From contig NZ_JAPWKB010000006.1 of the NCBI RefSeq assembly GCF_028283785.1, positions 124,001-188,000 of the forward strand: a DNA stretch of 64,000 nt, in the 5' to 3' direction. This DNA comes from Paraburkholderia sp. (GTDB lineage Bacteria > Pseudomonadota > Gammaproteobacteria > Burkholderiales > Burkholderiaceae). Of the stretch, positions 62,301-64,000 are shown in pieces. Position 1 is the stretch's first letter; every line of letters starts with the position of its first letter. The position numbers were made by a program, and so were the translations under genes. The notes under the pieces were generated by a model. The model saw only the letters and a list, made by a program, of their open reading frames with translations, had not been told where the DNA came from and did not search any database.

Positions 62301-63014
62301 ATGGACCACATACTCGTCGTCGACGACGATCCCAACATCCGCCATTTGCTGCGCGACTATCTGCGCGAGATGGGCTATGTCGCCACGGCCGTCGAAAACG
62401 GCGCGCAGATGAAGCAGGCCATCGCGACGTCGCAGATCGATCTGGTCGTGCTCGACCTGATGCTCGAAGCCGAAGACGGACTCGACCTGACGCGCGACCT
62501 GAGGCGCGAGCACGGCGTGCCGATCATCATCCTGAGTGCGCGCGGCGGGTTGCTCGACCGTATCCTCGGCCTCGAAATGGGCGCCGACGACTATTTACCC
62601 AAGCCGTTCGACCCGCGCGAACTGGTCGCGAAGATCAAGGTCGTATTGCGGCGCACGCGCAGCATGCCGGGCGAACGTCTCGGCGACGCGTCGGCATCCA
62701 TCGGTTTTGCCGGCTGGAAACTCGACACGCGGATGAAGCAGATGCTGTCGCCCGACGGTCTCGTGATTTCGCTCGGCGGCTCGGACTATCGCGCGTTGCG
62801 CACCTTGCTCGATCATCCGAACCGGCCGCTGTCGCGCGAGTTTTTGCTGGACCGTGTGTTCGGCAAGGAGCGCACGCCGCTCGATCGTTCGATCGACGTG
62901 TGCATCAGCCGGTTGCGTCAGCATCTCGGCGATGCGGCGCGCAGTGCCGCGCTGATCCGCACCGTACGCAACGAGGGTTATATGCTGGTCGCCGATGTGG
63001 AGCACGAAGCATGA
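62301..63014 (+). CDS. OmpR-family response regulator
   Basis: This 237-residue regulator has a receiver domain with Asp8-Asp10, the phospho-acceptor Asp52 in VLDLMLEAEDG and the conserved Lys in DDYLPKPF, then a winged helix (LGGSDYRALRTLLDHP ... RSIDVCISRLRQHLGD ... IRTVRNEGYML). The usual proline four residues after the phospho-Asp is replaced by Glu56. It is divergent from the iron-type importer and is followed 25 bases later by its kinase. The direct repeats upstream may be its own sites. Confidence 0.95.
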   Translation: MDHILVVDDDPNIRHLLRDYLREMGYVATAVENGAQMKQAIATSQIDLVVLDLMLEAEDGLDLTRDLRREHGVPIIILSARGGLLDRILGLEMGADDYLPKPFDPRELVAKIKVVLRRTRSMPGERLGDASASIGFAGWKLDTRMKQMLSPDGLVISLGGSDYRALRTLLDHPNRPLSREFLLDRVFGKERTPLDRSIDVCISRLRQHLGDAARSAALIRTVRNEGYMLVADVEHEA

Positions 63015-63039
63015 GCACCCACGTGCGCGGTGCGCGTCG

Positions 63040-64000
63040 ATGAAATTCCGCCTGTGGCCCGATTCGCTCTATGGCCGTCTCGTGCTGATTCTCGTGGTCG
63101 GGATGTTCGCGGGGCAGCTATTCACCAGCACGATCTGGTTCGAGACGCACGACAACCGCACGCTGGAAATTCCCGCGCGGCTGTTCGCCAGCCGTCTCGC
63201 CGACACCGTGCGTCTGCTTCGGCATGCGCCCGACGACGCGACACGCGATGCGATCGCCGCGCAACTCGGCGACGCGCGTTACCGGTTGAAATGGATCGCG
63301 GCATCGGAAGTCGTGCCGCCGGACGCCGATCGCGATTCGGAGCGGCTCGCGCATCGCACGGTCAACGATCTGCTGTCCGGCGTGATTCGCCGGCGGCTCG
63401 GCGAACCCGTCGATCTGCGCCTGATCAACGTGCAATTGCGTGACGATCAGGGACGGCATCGCGGCATTCTGAGTCTGTTCGATTCGCGGATGCCGTCGGG
63501 CGATTTTCATGTGCAATTGCAGATCACACCCGAGCGCTGGCTCGACGTGTACGCCAATGAAGGGCAGGCCGGCATGCAGTTCGAGCCCGCGCCGCTGGTG
63601 ATCGATTATCTGTTGCGGATTTACGTGGTGCGGTTCGCGGCCGTGTTTTTTCTCGCGCTGTTTGCGGTGCGTTTCGCGGTGAAGCCGCTGCGTCAACTGA
63701 CCCGGGCGGCCGACGCGCTCGGGCGCAATATGTATCGTCCGCCGTTGCCGGAAACCGGGCCGCTCGAAGTGCGTTCGGCCGCGCAGTCGTTCAATTCGAT
63801 GCAGCGTCAACTGACGGACAGCATCGCGGCGCGCACGCGGTTTTTGACGGCGGTGTCGCATGATTTGCGCTCGCCGTTGACGCGTCTGCGGTTGCGCACG
63901 GAGATGCTGCCCGATCCTGCGTGGCGTGAGCGTTTGCGCGGCGATCTCGACGAAATGGAAGCGATGGTGAGCACCACGCTCGACGCGGTGCAAGGCGTGG
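63040..64000 (+). CDS. EnvZ-like sensor histidine kinase, partial (3' end outside window)
   Basis: The first 320 codons are present. They give a membrane segment near residues 12-34 (LVLILVVGMFAGQLFTSTIWF), a periplasmic sensor region, a second segment near 193-208 (YVVRFAAVFFLALFAV), a HAMP linker and the H-box SHDLRSPLTRLRLR with the phospho-accepting histidine. The ATPase domain lies beyond the edge. It follows its response regulator by 25 bases. Layout resembles the kinase encoded at 3957. The signal may relate to iron, heme or cobalamin, judged only from the neighbouring importer. Confidence 0.93.
   Translation, partial: MKFRLWPDSLYGRLVLILVVGMFAGQLFTSTIWFETHDNRTLEIPARLFASRLADTVRLLRHAPDDATRDAIAAQLGDARYRLKWIAASEVVPPDADRDSERLAHRTVNDLLSGVIRRRLGEPVDLRLINVQLRDDQGRHRGILSLFDSRMPSGDFHVQLQITPERWLDVYANEGQAGMQFEPAPLVIDYLLRIYVVRFAAVFFLALFAVRFAVKPLRQLTRAADALGRNMYRPPLPETGPLEVRSAAQSFNSMQRQLTDSIAARTRFLTAVSHDLRSPLTRLRLRTEMLPDPAWRERLRGDLDEMEAMVSTTLDAVQGV

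Overview
ORGANISM AND STYLE. The window is GC-rich, densely coded DNA that reads like an accessory (catabolic) replicon region of a Burkholderiales bacterium, most likely Paraburkholderia, Caballeronia or Burkholderia. The reasons are three OpcP/Omp32-type Gram-negative porins whose mature ends begin QSSVTLYG/QSSVSLYG, many MFS carriers, many LysR/AraC/IclR/GntR regulators each beside the operon it probably controls, and genes such as pobA with an AraC-type PobR. I see no rRNA, tRNA, CRISPR array, insertion sequence, integrase or replication origin. LAYOUT. 1-2354: polar amino-acid ABC importer on the minus strand, its ATPase cut by the window edge. 2722-5276: small zinc (GFA) protein, a 40-residue coupled peptide and an OmpR/EnvZ-like two-component system. 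5293-12779: a GntR regulator, then an AraC regulator and a likely N-heteroaromatic (4-quinolone) degradation cluster: a formamidase-like hydrolase, a cofactor-free Qdo/Hod-type dioxygenase with Ser95/Asp120/His244, a frameshifted MFS carrier, a porin and an FAD monooxygenase. 12830-14972: MFS carrier and divergent IclR regulator. 15457-20734: a three-gene exopolysaccharide-type operon: a BcsB-like protein, an NfrB-like glycosyltransferase with two MshEN-type (cyclic-di-GMP-binding) repeats, and a lipoprotein. 20748-28583: a LysR remnant, then an LysR-controlled sugar-acid operon (MFS, SDR, IlvD/Edd dehydratase, 3-hydroxyacid dehydrogenase, MFS). 28626-34265: LysR, malic enzyme MaeB, DUF2867 protein, and a divergent SDR/TetR pair. 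34275-40104: MocR-type regulator and a mevalonate-catabolism operon (class II HMG-CoA reductase, HMG-CoA lyase, two-gene TctA-like transporter). 40108-51041: anchored hydrolase, aromatic-acid MFS and porin, pobA, PobR, and an SDR/flavin-desaturase/NIPSNAP/MFS operon that could feed 4-hydroxybenzoate. 51094-57513: LysE exporter with AraC regulator, XRE-cupin regulator with GNAT enzyme, CysQ, PanC, a flavin-binding Nim-type protein and an unknown secreted protein. 57652-64000: a porin, a Fur-type iron/heme/cobalamin ABC importer, and a second OmpR/EnvZ-like system cut by the right edge. HOW IT WORKS TOGETHER. Most of the window is a set of self-contained uptake-plus-catabolism modules (porin, MFS or ABC carrier, enzymes, own regulator) funnelling aromatics, sugar acids and mevalonate towards anthranilate, protocatechuate, acetyl-CoA/acetoacetate and pyruvate. 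The modules that most deserve attention are the quinolone cluster, the tandem-MshEN glycosyltransferase operon, the possible alicyclic-acid-to-4-hydroxybenzoate operon beside pobA, and the mevalonate operon with its MocR operator.
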